Assembly: GCF_009707865.1 (NCBI RefSeq)
Contig: NZ_WMBA01000054.1
Location: 1-57,938, forward strand
DNA length: 57,938 nucleotides
DNA from: Amycolatopsis pithecellobii
GTDB lineage: Bacteria; Actinomycetota; Actinomycetes; Mycobacteriales; Pseudonocardiaceae
Direction: 5' to 3'
Part shown: piece after piece, positions 34,750 to 43,483 of the stretch
Position numbering within the stretch: the first letter of the stretch is position 1
Layout: each line of letters starts with the position of its first letter
The notes under the pieces: model-generated
What the model was told of the DNA's origin: nothing
Seen by the model: the letters and a program-made list of their open reading frames with translations, nothing else
Databases searched by the model: none
Program-made: the position numbers and the translations under genes

Positions 34750-35966
34750 CTCCACGCGTCGGCAAGGCCGCCGTCGCCGGTGACGTGGTAGCCCTTGGCC
34801 ACCTTGTCGCCGGGCAGCCGGACGTTCTTCGACGTGACGCCGTAGGGCTTGAGTTCGCGGGCGAGCCGCCGGGCGTCGAGCGCTTTGCCGTCGAGGTCGG
34901 CCCAAGGTGCCTCGTCCATGGCGCACAAGGCGTCGAGGATCGCGGCCGTGGGCAGCTCGTCGGCCTGGGCGGAGGTGAACACCTCGCGGAGATCACCGAG
35001 GAGGCGCACCCGCGTGCCGCCGCCGCTGCGGTCGGTGTTGGCGACCTCGACGAAGTACAGGCACGCTGCCCGCGCGGTGTCCGGCCAGTGCCCACCGGCA
35101 GCGTCGGCGATGGCGATCAGCGGACGCCAGATCTCGGCGGAGCGGTCCCGAACGCCGGGCGGCATGGTTGGACGGCCCCGGCTGATCTTGTCAGTGACCG
35201 ACTCCACCCACGCGGCCAGCGCGTCACGGAGCGGCACAGCCTCTGCTTCGACCTCCTCTTCCCAGAATTCGTCCACCTCTTCGTCGTCGCGGCGGCGTTT
35301 CATGTGGACGGTGATCGCGCGCGTGGTGATGGTGTCCGGCATGTTCCCGGCGATGCCCGCGAGTGCGGCTGGTGCGAACACCGGAAAACGTTGCACCTTC
35401 ATGGCTTTGGCGTCGCCGACGCACCGGGCCACGGTGGCGCCTCGCTTGTAGCCAGCGTTCAGCAGGCCGCGAAGGTCCTCGTTGTTGCCTCCGTTCTTGC
35501 TGCCGAAGATGGCGTCCACTTCGTCGAAAAGGATCGTGATCGGCCCGTCGTTGACCATCCGGAAGAGAGCTGCGGTGGTCGCGGAGAACGTCATCTCTGG
35601 TGCCCGCACGAGAAACTGAGCCACTTCGAGCACCCGAGTCTTGCCGGAGCCAGGCTCGACAGAGGACAGGATCAGGCGCGGCGTTACGTAGAAGTGGTCA
35701 GCCGCGTGGGTGTGCGCGTACCAGAGTGCGAGCATCGGCGCGCAGTGCTCGGACGGGAAGATGTTGAACCGAGCCACAAAGTCGCATACTCGGTCCAGCA
35801 CCTCATGGCCAGCAACGATGGTGCGATTCGCCGAGCGCCAGACCTGTTGGCAGTTCTCGGAGCAGAAGTCGTCCGAGGGCGAGTCACCGAGTGGACGGCT
35901 GCACTGATTGCAGGTGCCACGGGCGCCGATCACTTCGTCGATCGCGGCCACGGCGTCAGCGGTCAT
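34671..35966 (-). CDS. DUF3631-domain ATPase (AICE replication protein)
   Basis: A 431-aa protein. An N-terminal zinc-ribbon-like part (C19, C22, C35, C39) is followed by a P-loop EPGSGKT (104-110) and Walker B ILFDEVD (146-152), then the DUF3631 helicase-like region and a C-terminal winged domain (LARELKPYGVTSKNVRLPGD). DUF3631 proteins replace the classic RepSA in some AICEs and work with the prim-pol. Likely function: origin binding/unwinding for element replication. The ATG overlaps the prim-pol stop by one base. Its last 79 bases contain seven of the heptamer repeats, translated as a Thr/Ala-rich tail. Confidence 0.78.
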   Translation of the reverse strand: MTADAVAAIDEVIGARGTCNQCSRPLGDSPSDDFCSENCQQVWRSANRTIVAGHEVLDRVCDFVARFNIFPSEHCAPMLALWYAHTHAADHFYVTPRLILSSVEPGSGKTRVLEVAQFLVRAPEMTFSATTAALFRMVNDGPITILFDEVDAIFGSKNGGNNEDLRGLLNAGYKRGATVARCVGDAKAMKVQRFPVFAPAALAGIAGNMPDTITTRAITVHMKRRRDDEEVDEFWEEEVEAEAVPLRDALAAWVESVTDKISRGRPTMPPGVRDRSAEIWRPLIAIADAAGGHWPDTARAACLYFVEVANTDRSGGGTRVRLLGDLREVFTSAQADELPTAAILDALCAMDEAPWADLDGKALDARRLARELKPYGVTSKNVRLPGDKVAKGYHVTGDGGLADAWSRYLPTPATAATSATGQARGVADTGT

Positions 35967-36838
35967 CACGCGATCTCCTTTCGCTGCACGGGATTGCTGG
36001 CTCCCTTGCTCAGTCCGGCGTCGACGACGCGGGTGACTTCGCGGGCGTTGGGCGGCCAGTGGTCGGAGCCGATGAGGGTTTCTCCGGCCGTGATCAGCTC
36101 GGCGCGAGCGGTGTGGTGGTCGATCAGTCCGGCCCTGACCTTGCGGCCGATCGTGTAGGCGGCCGACGAGAGCACGCCGTTGTACGTGCCTGGTGCGGCG
36201 TTTCGCACGCGTTCTGCTTCGCCCCGGAGCGCGGCCGACCCGTAGGCGGTGGTGTCGGCAGAGCGGATCTGAACGGGCGCTGAGACGGCCGCTGACGGCC
36301 TTTCGGCACTGGCCTGGACCAACCAGGCCGGGAGTTCGGCGGGGTCGCGCTCGTCGATCAGCTCGTAGGCGCCCTGATCCGTGACCGATCCGGGAGCGAC
36401 CACGTACCCGCCTCCGGCGCGAGTGTCCACATTGGTGCAAATTTGGCTCTGTGTATTGCGGAGCCGGACTCCGGCCGGAGCGCGGTAGTACAGGTGGCGT
36501 CCGCCTGACGGCGTGGCGACGGTGTAGGTGTCCGGCAGCGGCCCGCCGCGCTCGGCGGCAACCGTCGCCAGTGCGGTCGCGCCGTCCGGCCCGGCGTCGC
36601 CGTCCTTGGTCATGTCGAGGTCGACGACGACCAGCCCGGCCGGGCCGGTGGCGAGCCCGATGTTCCATCGGTCGGCGCTCCAGCAGCGGCGGATACGGTC
36701 GGGGTCGGTGGTCGCCCGGTTCTCCCAGTCCTTGACGGCGGGCTGGCGCTTGGTGCCGGGGCGGAGCGGGAACACGGGCCAGCCGAGCGCGGCGAGGTAC
36801 AGCGCCCACTCCGTGAGCGAGGTGTCGGCGGTGGTCAT
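35966..36838 (-). CDS. Bifunctional DNA primase/polymerase (prim-pol)
   Basis: A 290-aa archaeo-eukaryotic-type primase. The catalytic acids are D73 and D75 in VVVDLDMTK, and the ATPSGGRHLYYR block carries H115, both standard for prim-pol. The N-terminal ALGWPVFPLRPGTKRP motif is diagnostic. With the DUF3631 ATPase it forms the autonomous replication unit of the excised element. The ATG at 36838 is preceded by GAAAGG. The start codon just upstream of an intergenic stretch (36839-37113) suggests a promoter there. Confidence 0.85.
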   Translation of the reverse strand: MTTADTSLTEWALYLAALGWPVFPLRPGTKRQPAVKDWENRATTDPDRIRRCWSADRWNIGLATGPAGLVVVDLDMTKDGDAGPDGATALATVAAERGGPLPDTYTVATPSGGRHLYYRAPAGVRLRNTQSQICTNVDTRAGGGYVVAPGSVTDQGAYELIDERDPAELPAWLVQASAERPSAAVSAPVQIRSADTTAYGSAALRGEAERVRNAAPGTYNGVLSSAAYTIGRKVRAGLIDHHTARAELITAGETLIGSDHWPPNAREVTRVVDAGLSKGASNPVQRKEIA

Positions 36839-36957
36839 CGGTCTGCCTTTCGGTGACGTTTCGTGTCCGTGTCTGGGGTAGGAGGTGCCGTCACGACGTC
36901 CGTGTGAACGCCGCGCGGGGAGGGAGTTCGTGGTGAGCGAGCTAGGGAGTTCGGGCC

Positions 36958-36981
36958 GGGGAAGGGAATTTGCCCTTCCCC
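36958..36981. terminator. Strong hairpin between traB and prim-pol
   Basis: GGGGAAGGG (36958-36966) and CCCTTCCCC (36973-36981) form a perfect 9-bp stem with loop AATTTG. Nearby, AGGGAGTTCG occurs twice as a direct repeat (36921 and 36944). It could terminate the tra operon, control prim-pol transcription, or be part of a second origin structure. Confidence 0.5.
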
Positions 36982-37113
36982 GTTCCCTTCCTCTGGTCAC
37001 TACTCCTGATCTGCGGAGATGTGCCGATCGGGGAGTGAAGGGAGTCAGGGAATCGCTGTCCGGCGAGGCTGGTCAGCGGCCCGATTTCCGCGCTCCTGCG
37101 GGGTGGTTCCGGC

Positions 37114-39324
37114 TCACCCTTCGTCGTCGCGGTCGTCGAGCGCGGCTCGGACCAGCCGAGCACGCACAGTAAGCGTTCCGTTGGCCTTCCTGACCGCCAC
37201 GCCCTCGTTCGCGAGCCAGCTGGCCAAGCCTTCGGCGGTGAGCTTGCGGTAGTCGGCGTGGTCTGGAGCCAGCTTCCGTAGCCGTGCCGCGACGTCCGTG
37301 GCCTTGACCGCGCTGTCCCTGCCCAGGACGTCGGCGACATCGGCGAGCAGGTCCCGCTCTTCCGGCTCGGCCGCGCTCGTGGTGGTGACCGTGCCCCGTC
37401 GGGCCTTGGCGCGGTCGGCGACCTCGGTGGCGTCCTCACCGTTGATGAAGTGCGTCCGGATGGTGATCGACGCCTGCCCGGCCGGGAGCTGCACGCCGTC
37501 TCCGGCGACCACCACGGTGCCTTTGTCCGCGCCCTGCCGGAGCTTGTGCGGTGCAGCGCCGCCGTTGACGGCCTTGTCGCCGAGCGCCATCCGGGCCTGC
37601 TCCTCGGTGCCGACGACCAGCGACGCGCGGATGTGCGCACCCTCGCGGACGAGTTTGGGCAGGTTCTGGTCGGTCGGGTCCTGCGTGCCCTGCCACAGGT
37701 GCACGTTCACCGCGCGGCCCTGGTTGTGGATCTTCCGGGCGGCCATGAAGTACCGGCTGGTGTTCTTCGTGCCGCCGTACGGGCGCTTGTCTTCGCCCAC
37801 GGCAGGGCACATGAACGCCACCTGCGCTTCGTCGACCACCAGGAAGATCGGGTGGAAGCCGGAACCGGGTTTGCGCGCCATCTCCCGTGTCACGCCGTCC
37901 GTCGCCCCGGACGCTTCGAGCGCGGCGATGCGACGCTCCATTTCGGACACCCCGTCCTCCAGCATTTCCGTTGCGGCAATGACGTGCTCATCGGTCGGCC
38001 CCTGGATCAGCGTGGTTGCCAGGCCCTCGAACATCCGCCAGTCACCCACACCCTTGAGGTCAGCGATACGGAACTCGGTGGACGTGTCAAGCGCCAGCCA
38101 GAGCACAAGCGCCCGAAGTGCGGCTGTCTTGCCCTGATTGGACAGACCGGTGATGAGGAAATGCCGCTGCAGCAAGGCAATCGCGGCGGCGTCACCGCGT
38201 AGGTCCTGGCCCCAGGGCGCGCGGCCGGTGTACAGGTCGGCCGTGGCATCGGGGTCGGTGACCAGCGGAGACGGTCCGATCGGCTCGTCGAGCACCCCGG
38301 AATCGGCGATCCAGAGCCGCACCGTGCGCGCGGCCTGCGGGATCGTGATGAACACTTCGTGCTCGTGGCGCGAGAGGTTCTCGGCGAGCTTGCGCCGCTT
38401 GCGTTGCACCTCCTCCGTGGTCACGCCGCTGGGCAGTGTCACGTCGACTTCAACACCGCACCCGGCGATCCGGATCGGTCCGAGCATCGACGCTCCGGCG
38501 TCGCCCATCTCCTTGATTGCCGAGGCCAGCTTGGCAATCCCGAGGTCACGCAAGGCAGTGACCACAATGGACGGTGTGATCGGCGCACCCTCGCCGCTGC
38601 GCTGGCCGCTGTGCATGAGCCAGCTCGGCGCGGCACCCGCGCGGCGGCCGATGTTCCACAGCGCGAACACGATGGCCCACGGTGCCGCCAGCACGAGCGG
38701 ACCCCACACGACGGTGACCACCCACGCGATCCACTGCACGAGGTTCATCAGGGCTTCGATCGGCCCCAACACCCGGCCGATGTCTTTCGAGGAGATCGCC
38801 AGCACGATGCCGAGCGCGAACAGGAAGCCGATCAGCGAGGCGGCGCCGATCACCACGGCCTTGATCAGCTTGGCCGGGGCGTCGAGCCAGTCCATGCGCC
38901 GCCGGTGGCGACGCTCGCGGGCCTGCTCGGCACGCTGCTCCCACTCGGCCAGCCGATCCCAGTCGCCCTGGACCTCGGCCGCCCGCAACAGGCGCTCGTA
39001 GCGGGAGTTGGTCTTGGCCTCCCACACCCGTTTGGCGAGCACCCCGGCTCCGCCGAGCACGTAGGTGCCGTGGCGCATCACGGTCTTTCCGGCCGTCTTG
39101 GTGTAGTCGTGGGTGGCCGCGACCCGGACGGTCTTGTAGACGGTCAGCGCGTCTCGACGGTAGCCCCGGTAGCGTTCGAGCGCTTTGGCCTTCTGGCTGG
39201 TGAGCAGCGCGTACTCCTCGTCGGTGACGAGTTCGCCCTCGATCACCTCCGTATCCGCCTCTGCCGGAGACGTCGGGAGGTAGTGCACGCGCGCCAACTC
39301 GTCACGGTCGTTGTCGGTGCTCAT
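37114..39324 (-). CDS. traB: FtsK/SpoIIIE-type DNA translocase (TraB-like)
   Basis: A 736-aa protein that should pump double-stranded element DNA between cells. N-terminal cytoplasmic region, two membrane helix zones (about residues 151-180 and 195-222), then the ATPase domain with Walker A GLSNQGKT (393-400) and Walker B FLVVDEAQ (494-501). A C-terminal winged-helix-like region (about 640-720) would recognise clt repeats on the element, as in streptomycete TraB. It is the only transfer motor present. The gene overlaps the DUF2637 gene stop by four bases. Confidence 0.9.
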   Translation of the reverse strand: MSTDNDRDELARVHYLPTSPAEADTEVIEGELVTDEEYALLTSQKAKALERYRGYRRDALTVYKTVRVAATHDYTKTAGKTVMRHGTYVLGGAGVLAKRVWEAKTNSRYERLLRAAEVQGDWDRLAEWEQRAEQARERRHRRRMDWLDAPAKLIKAVVIGAASLIGFLFALGIVLAISSKDIGRVLGPIEALMNLVQWIAWVVTVVWGPLVLAAPWAIVFALWNIGRRAGAAPSWLMHSGQRSGEGAPITPSIVVTALRDLGIAKLASAIKEMGDAGASMLGPIRIAGCGVEVDVTLPSGVTTEEVQRKRRKLAENLSRHEHEVFITIPQAARTVRLWIADSGVLDEPIGPSPLVTDPDATADLYTGRAPWGQDLRGDAAAIALLQRHFLITGLSNQGKTAALRALVLWLALDTSTEFRIADLKGVGDWRMFEGLATTLIQGPTDEHVIAATEMLEDGVSEMERRIAALEASGATDGVTREMARKPGSGFHPIFLVVDEAQVAFMCPAVGEDKRPYGGTKNTSRYFMAARKIHNQGRAVNVHLWQGTQDPTDQNLPKLVREGAHIRASLVVGTEEQARMALGDKAVNGGAAPHKLRQGADKGTVVVAGDGVQLPAGQASITIRTHFINGEDATEVADRAKARRGTVTTTSAAEPEERDLLADVADVLGRDSAVKATDVAARLRKLAPDHADYRKLTAEGLASWLANEGVAVRKANGTLTVRARLVRAALDDRDDEG

Positions 39325-40445
39325 TTGCTGCCTCCCTGGCGGTGTTCGTCGCGAAGCTGGCGGGCGCGGGCGGGGGAGCAGCGCAACGCCTTGCGGATCG
39401 ACTCGGCGGACGTGGGATCGATCGACCCCGGCCGGGCCTTCAACGCTCGATTGAGTTCGGAGCGAAGCTGAGCGATCGTGCGGCCCGGGTGTCCCCCGAC
39501 CTTCGATTGTTTGGGGGTCGATTTTTGCTGGTCAGGCTCTCGATCGAGGGTGGCGACGGAGCTGCTGCCGATCGCGTCGTCGGGCCCCTCGATCGCGGGG
39601 GTTTCCGGAGTCGCCAGCAGATCGGCCAACTCCCGATCCCAGTCGGTGGCCTCGATCGGCAGGCCGGGCACGATCGCGGATTCGAGCCGAGCACGCCGGG
39701 TGACGCGGCTGCGGACGATCACGTACCGGCCGGGGGCGAATACGAGGTGGGCAGTGCCGTCCGTGGCGATCTCGGCAACGGCCTGGCGGACCGCCGTCCG
39801 CCGCACTCGTGCGACCTTCCGCGCCGCTTGCCGCTCGATCCTTGCGTGAGTGCGCTCGGTCCGGGAGCGAAGGTGCCCCGCGGTAATGAGCTGGTGCGCG
39901 AGCACGCCCGCTATCGACCCGATGCCCATCACGACGGCGGGGGAGAAACCGCGCTCGGCGCCGTGCAGGGCGTTGACACCAAAGGCAACCGCCGCGAATG
40001 CCCACACGCCGAACTGCAGCGCCCACACCGGCCGCTCAGGGTGGCGGTGGCGGGTGATCTGCACGGCCAGCGCGAACGCCCACATCCCGAGTTCGGTGAT
40101 ACAGAACAGGGCGTAACCCGTGGCGTTTCCGTACACCTGGTGGCCATACGCGGCCATGGCCGGAACGGCGAGCACGGCCGACACCAGCGCGAGCGGGTAG
40201 ATCAGCAGGTCGACCGCGTGCTTGGCGGCCCAAGCGCGCATGCCGGCAAAACGCGCGGCCCGCCGCGCCTGACGCCGGTTTTGCTCGGCAAGTCGAGCCT
40301 CGGCGCGTGCCAGCTCGTCCTCGCGGCGCTGCTGCGCAACCGCCGACCGCTCGGCAATCCGCACCTGTGCCTGAGCGGCTGCTTCCTCTCGACGAATCTG
40401 CGCTTCCGTGAGACGGTCAGCGCGTTTCTCCTCTCGCCAGGTCAT
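39321..40445 (-). CDS. DUF2637-like membrane protein (Spd-type)
   Basis: A 374-aa protein. The first 70 residues are a charged coiled-coil (RLTEAQIRREEAAAQAQVRIAER...). Four membrane helices follow (LIYPLALVSAVLAVPAMAA, ALFCITELGMWAFALAV, FGVWAFAAVAFGV, VVMGIGSIAGVLAHQL), then a cytoplasmic C-terminal domain with a predicted HTH (RTIAQLRSELNRALKA...SIRKALRC). DUF2637 proteins are standard in AICEs beside traB and are believed to help intramycelial spread. ATG overlaps the preceding stop. Confidence 0.75.
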   Translation of the reverse strand: MTWREEKRADRLTEAQIRREEAAAQAQVRIAERSAVAQQRREDELARAEARLAEQNRRQARRAARFAGMRAWAAKHAVDLLIYPLALVSAVLAVPAMAAYGHQVYGNATGYALFCITELGMWAFALAVQITRHRHPERPVWALQFGVWAFAAVAFGVNALHGAERGFSPAVVMGIGSIAGVLAHQLITAGHLRSRTERTHARIERQAARKVARVRRTAVRQAVAEIATDGTAHLVFAPGRYVIVRSRVTRRARLESAIVPGLPIEATDWDRELADLLATPETPAIEGPDDAIGSSSVATLDREPDQQKSTPKQSKVGGHPGRTIAQLRSELNRALKARPGSIDPTSAESIRKALRCSPARARQLRDEHRQGGSK

Positions 40446-40738
40446 CGCTGCGCCTCCTTCGCGCGGATCGCACGCTGCTTCAGATACAGACGGACCTCAT
40501 GTGCCGCCCAGCAGGCGGCAGCCAGACCGGAGAAGGCATAGAAGCCGTCCCACACGGTCAGCGCGAGTCCCAAAGGGACGGTCACGCCCGCGACTTCGCC
40601 CAGATGCCAACCAGCCCACGAGATAGCGCTGGCGGTCCGGGTCGGGTTGGTGGTGTGGTCGTAGATCGCGGCAAGCGCACGCTGCCGGGTTTCCAGTGCA
40701 GTGGTGTCGGTGGCAGAGGTGTGCTCAGGCGTGGACAT
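40442..40738 (-). CDS. Small Spd-like membrane protein (98 aa)
   Basis: A 98-aa protein with one or two hydrophobic helices (AGVTVPLGLALTVWDGFYAFSGLAAACWA) and a basic C-terminus. It overlaps genes on both sides (ATGA with the DUF2637 gene and a 14-base overlap with the next), so it belongs to the transfer operon. A spread-associated role is inferred from location. Confidence 0.65.
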   Translation of the reverse strand: MSTPEHTSATDTTALETRQRALAAIYDHTTNPTRTASAISWAGWHLGEVAGVTVPLGLALTVWDGFYAFSGLAAACWAAHEVRLYLKQRAIRAKEAQR

Positions 40739-40979
40739 TGCTGGGCTCCTCCCGGAATGCGTTCGCAGGACGGAAAAACTGGTTGATCGGCCGCGCCGGG
40801 GGCTTGCTGGCCTGCTTCGCGGCGAACCGGTCAATGCGGTGCATGGAGATCTCCAGCACGCGGGCGATGAGAACCAGCGGGATACGAAGCAGGTGCAGCA
40901 GCAGGAAAACGGCTACGGCGGCGGCGAACTTCAACAGCGCGAGGGTCCCGAACCGTTGCAGGACTTCGAAAGCAGACAT
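40725..40979 (-). CDS. Small membrane protein of the transfer operon (84 aa)
   Basis: An 84-aa protein with one strong N-terminal membrane helix (LLKFAAAVAVFLLLHLLRIPLVLIA) and a basic tail ending EEPSNVHA. Its stop overlaps the next gene by 14 bases. AICEs usually encode two or three such small proteins between the regulator and traB. Function is not recognised. Confidence 0.62.
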   Translation of the reverse strand: MSAFEVLQRFGTLALLKFAAAVAVFLLLHLLRIPLVLIARVLEISMHRIDRFAAKQASKPPARPINQFFRPANAFREEPSNVHA

Positions 40980-41206
40980 CAGCTCTCACCGCCGTCAGCG
41001 GACGCGGCCACGCACGCCGCGTTCGCGCACTCGTCCAGATAGGCAGGAATCGCCTCGCCGGGGATGCGCAGGGCACCCTTGCCCGTGCCGATCTTGAACG
41101 CGTTAAGCTTCCCGGCCTCGATGGCGCGGTAGATGGTTGCCACGGAGACGTCCAGGGCTTCGGCGACTGCTCGGACGCGGTACATGCGGTTAGGCTCGAA
41201 CTGCAT
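40979..41206 (-). CDS. AlpA/BldC-type HTH protein
   Basis: A 75-aa protein with a MerR-like helix-turn-helix: MYRVRAVAEALDVSVATIYRAIEAGKLNAFKIGTGKGALRIP. I chose the ATG at 41206 because GGGAG lies six bases upstream. It is the first gene of the minus-strand transfer operon and shares its last base with the next start. It may regulate transfer gene expression or act as a second excisionase-like factor. Confidence 0.75.
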   Translation of the reverse strand: MQFEPNRMYRVRAVAEALDVSVATIYRAIEAGKLNAFKIGTGKGALRIPGEAIPAYLDECANAACVAASADGGES

Positions 41207-41289
41207 CGATGCTCCCAAGGTTTCGATGTCCGCCCCGGCTGGTGTTGCAGCACCGGTCGGGGCTTTGCGCTTTGTGCGACAGGAGAGAC

Positions 41290-41343
41290 GTTAGCTGACA
41301 CTGCTAACCCGGTCAACAGGGATAGATCTGGGGTAACACTGTC
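41290..41343. promoter_or_regulatory. Operator-like inverted pair in the divergent transfer/repressor promoter
   Basis: GTTAGC-N7-GCTAAC (41290-41308) is a perfect dyad. GACACTGCTAACCC (41297-41310) and GGGTAACACTGTC (41331-41343) are inverted copies of one motif. They lie between the BldC-type gene and the GntR gene, where KorSA-type repressors bind in pSAM2. Confidence 0.65.
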
Positions 41344-41365
41344 GGTTCGGGGTAAGGTCGCCGAC

Positions 41366-41713
41366 ATGGGAAAACTCGACCCGGACGACTCGCGGCCGCC
41401 GTACCGGCAGATCGCCGAAGCCCTGCGGGGCGATATCGAGTCCGGAAAGCTCGCGCCCGGCGCCCAGCTTCCGGCGCTCCCGGCGCTGAGCAGCGAATAC
41501 GAGGTGTCGACGGGCACCGTCAAGAGCGCCCTGGCCGTGCTGCGGGACGCGGGGCTGATCGTGACCCGGCAGGGCAAGGGGTCATACGTCCGCACGCGGC
41601 AGGAGCCCGCCGACGACAAGCCGACCGTGACCGAGCTAGACGAACTCCGCCGCACGGTCGACGGGCTGGCCGACCGCGTCGAGGAACTTGAGCGGCGCTT
41701 AGCCGAACGCTGA
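41366..41713 (+). CDS. GntR-family repressor (KorSA-like)
   Basis: A 115-aa short GntR regulator. The winged-helix domain reads PPYRQIAEALRGDIESGKLAPGAQLPALPALSSEYEVSTGTVKSALAVLRDAGLIVTRQGKGSYV, followed by a coiled-coil tail (ELRRTVDGLADRVEELERRL) for dimerisation. It lacks an effector domain, as expected of KorSA-type AICE repressors. It probably represses the divergent transfer operon and itself through the operators upstream. Confidence 0.88.
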   Translation: MGKLDPDDSRPPYRQIAEALRGDIESGKLAPGAQLPALPALSSEYEVSTGTVKSALAVLRDAGLIVTRQGKGSYVRTRQEPADDKPTVTELDELRRTVDGLADRVEELERRLAER

Positions 41714-41732
41714 CCGGCCGGGGGAGGGGTGC

Positions 41733-41933
41733 TCAGCCGATGGCGTGCTGCAGGAACGACGCAAGGCCGTCGATCACCGTGCCGACGAAGTGCCCGGCTT
41801 GGCCGACCCATGTTGCTGCGTCGGTCGGGTGCTTCACGACGAGCGTGAGCAGAGCAATCAGGATGAGCAGCCCGACGACCTTCGTCAGCAGGCTCGTGCC
41901 GGTCTTGATCGGAGGGAACGCGTTCTTGGCCAC
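41733..41933 (-). CDS. Small single-pass membrane protein (66 aa)
   Basis: A 66-aa protein with a hydrophobic helix (LLTKVVGLLILIALLTLVV) and a C-terminal segment with DAATWVGQAGHFVGTVIDGLASFL. GTG start with GGAG seven bases upstream. It converges on gntR. Similar small proteins occur in many AICEs near the regulator, function unknown. Confidence 0.65.
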   Translation of the reverse strand: MAKNAFPPIKTGTSLLTKVVGLLILIALLTLVVKHPTDAATWVGQAGHFVGTVIDGLASFLQHAIG

Positions 41934-42106
41934 TGTGGTCTCCTCGCTCGCTGGTTTCGGTCTGAGGTCCGCGCTTGCTGGCGTTGCTCATGAAGCAAGA
42001 AAACCGCTGGTCGCAGGGTTGCAATAAGGACGTCGTGAGTACCCAAGCTGAGTAAACTCGCCAGTAACAAGGGATCTTGTAGCCCGACCTGGGGGAGGAT
42101 CGAGGA

Positions 42107-43483
42107 GTGGCAAGGCAGAGTCCAGCGGATCACCTACCCCCGGAAGTCCTCTCCCGTGCGGACTTCCGGCAGGCGTGCGCTGAACGGAATCTGGGCGAGG
42201 TTCTCAAGCTGGCCAAACGCTGGGGTGGCGTCGGATTCACCGCGTCACACCTGGCCAGACGATGTGAGATGACCGTCTCCCGCGTGCAGGACTACATCAA
42301 CGGCCGTGTGCAGGCGCAACGCGTCGAGATCTTCGAACGCGTCGCGGACGGGCTCCACATCCCCGGAGCCATGCTCGACCTCGCACCGCGCGCCTGGGAG
42401 ACCAGCACGCGTCACGTGCGCCCTGTTGCCGATGCCTCGCACACCCAACCTTCGAGCGAGGATGGAGACCCTTCGGTGCTGCGACGCGACTTCATGAAAC
42501 TGGGCGCTGGCCTGGCAGCGACGACCCTGGCCGCACAGGTGCCAGGCATGCCGTCCCGAACGGTCGGCAACCGCGTCGGCTCCAGCACGGTCGCCGAACT
42601 CCGGGCGAGCTTCGCCCGGCTGCGGCGCCTCGACGACCACCTGGGCGGCGCAGACACGTACCGGCTCTACGTCGCCGAGATTGAGAAGACGGCGACCATG
42701 CTCGGCAGCGGTAGCTTCTCCGGCCCGGACCGTCAGGAGCTGCTGTCGTTCTTCGCCGAGCAGGCGCAACAGGCCGGGTGGGCGGCGTTCGATGCTGGCT
42801 GGCACGGCCAGGCCAAGGAACTCTACGAACGGAGCTTCAACGCCGCGAAGGAAGCGAACGACGCGGCGCTCGCGGCGAACGCGCTGGCGCTCCGTTCGTA
42901 TCAGCTCCTGCCCTCGACGGACGTGGCCGTTGACCTGACCGACAAGTCCTGCTCGATCGCAGCCAAGAGCGCGCAGCCAGGCGTGAAATCGCTGCTCTAC
43001 CAGCGCGGAGCGTGGACGTACGCCGTTGCCGGCCAAGCCGATAAGGCCGCGTGGGCACTGGGGCAGGCGGAAGCGGCGCTGACCGCCCCGGCCGACGACG
43101 GGTACGGGCCTGACTGGGCGCTTTGGGCGCACAACCCGACTGAGCTGCAGATCATCACCGGGCGCTGCTGGACCGAGCTACACCGCCCGCTCCGTGCCGT
43201 ACCCGCCCTGGAAGCGGCGATGACCCAGTACGACGACAGCCACGCGCGGGACAAGGCGCTGTACCTCTCGTGGCTGGCAGAGGCGTATCTGGACGCGGGG
43301 GAGGTCGAGCATTCCGCCACCGCCGCGACCCGCGCGCTGGGCCTGGCGACCGATGTCGCGTCGGCCCGCCCGCAGCAGCGGCTCAGCGTGGTCATGGACC
43401 GCCTGCAACCCCACCAGTCGGTGTCCGAAGTGGCTGACCTACTCGCTCAGCGTCCGCTCAACCCACTCCAGGTACGGAGCTAG
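42107..43483 (+). CDS. XRE-type HTH regulator with internal twin-arginine-like segment
   Basis: A 458-aa protein. The N-terminal helix-turn-helix (about residues 36-66, FTASHLARRCEMTVSRVQDYING) is XRE-like. A central motif RRDFMKLGAGLAATTLAA starts at R126 and looks like a Tat signal sequence, although it lies inside the protein. Residues about 200-450 form a TPR-like helical repeat region (EQAQQAGWAAFDAGWHGQAKELYERSFNAAKE...). Proteins of this architecture are frequent on actinomycete AICEs and near regulatory loci, and may sense a small signal. GTG start with GGAGGATCGAGGAG upstream. Its 3' end overlaps the convergent CutA-like gene by 45 bases. Confidence 0.72.
   Translation: MARQSPADHLPPEVLSRADFRQACAERNLGEVLKLAKRWGGVGFTASHLARRCEMTVSRVQDYINGRVQAQRVEIFERVADGLHIPGAMLDLAPRAWETSTRHVRPVADASHTQPSSEDGDPSVLRRDFMKLGAGLAATTLAAQVPGMPSRTVGNRVGSSTVAELRASFARLRRLDDHLGGADTYRLYVAEIEKTATMLGSGSFSGPDRQELLSFFAEQAQQAGWAAFDAGWHGQAKELYERSFNAAKEANDAALAANALALRSYQLLPSTDVAVDLTDKSCSIAAKSAQPGVKSLLYQRGAWTYAVAGQADKAAWALGQAEAALTAPADDGYGPDWALWAHNPTELQIITGRCWTELHRPLRAVPALEAAMTQYDDSHARDKALYLSWLAEAYLDAGEVEHSATAATRALGLATDVASARPQQRLSVVMDRLQPHQSVSEVADLLAQRPLNPLQVRS

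Noticed and set aside
36939..37640. Minus-strand 230-codon frame overlapping the traB 3' end
   Set aside because: Low-complexity Arg/Ser/Thr composition and complete overlap with traB.
42482..42536. Export of the XRE protein through the Tat pathway
   Set aside because: The twin-arginine segment is internal, after the DNA-binding domain, so it cannot act as a normal N-terminal signal peptide.
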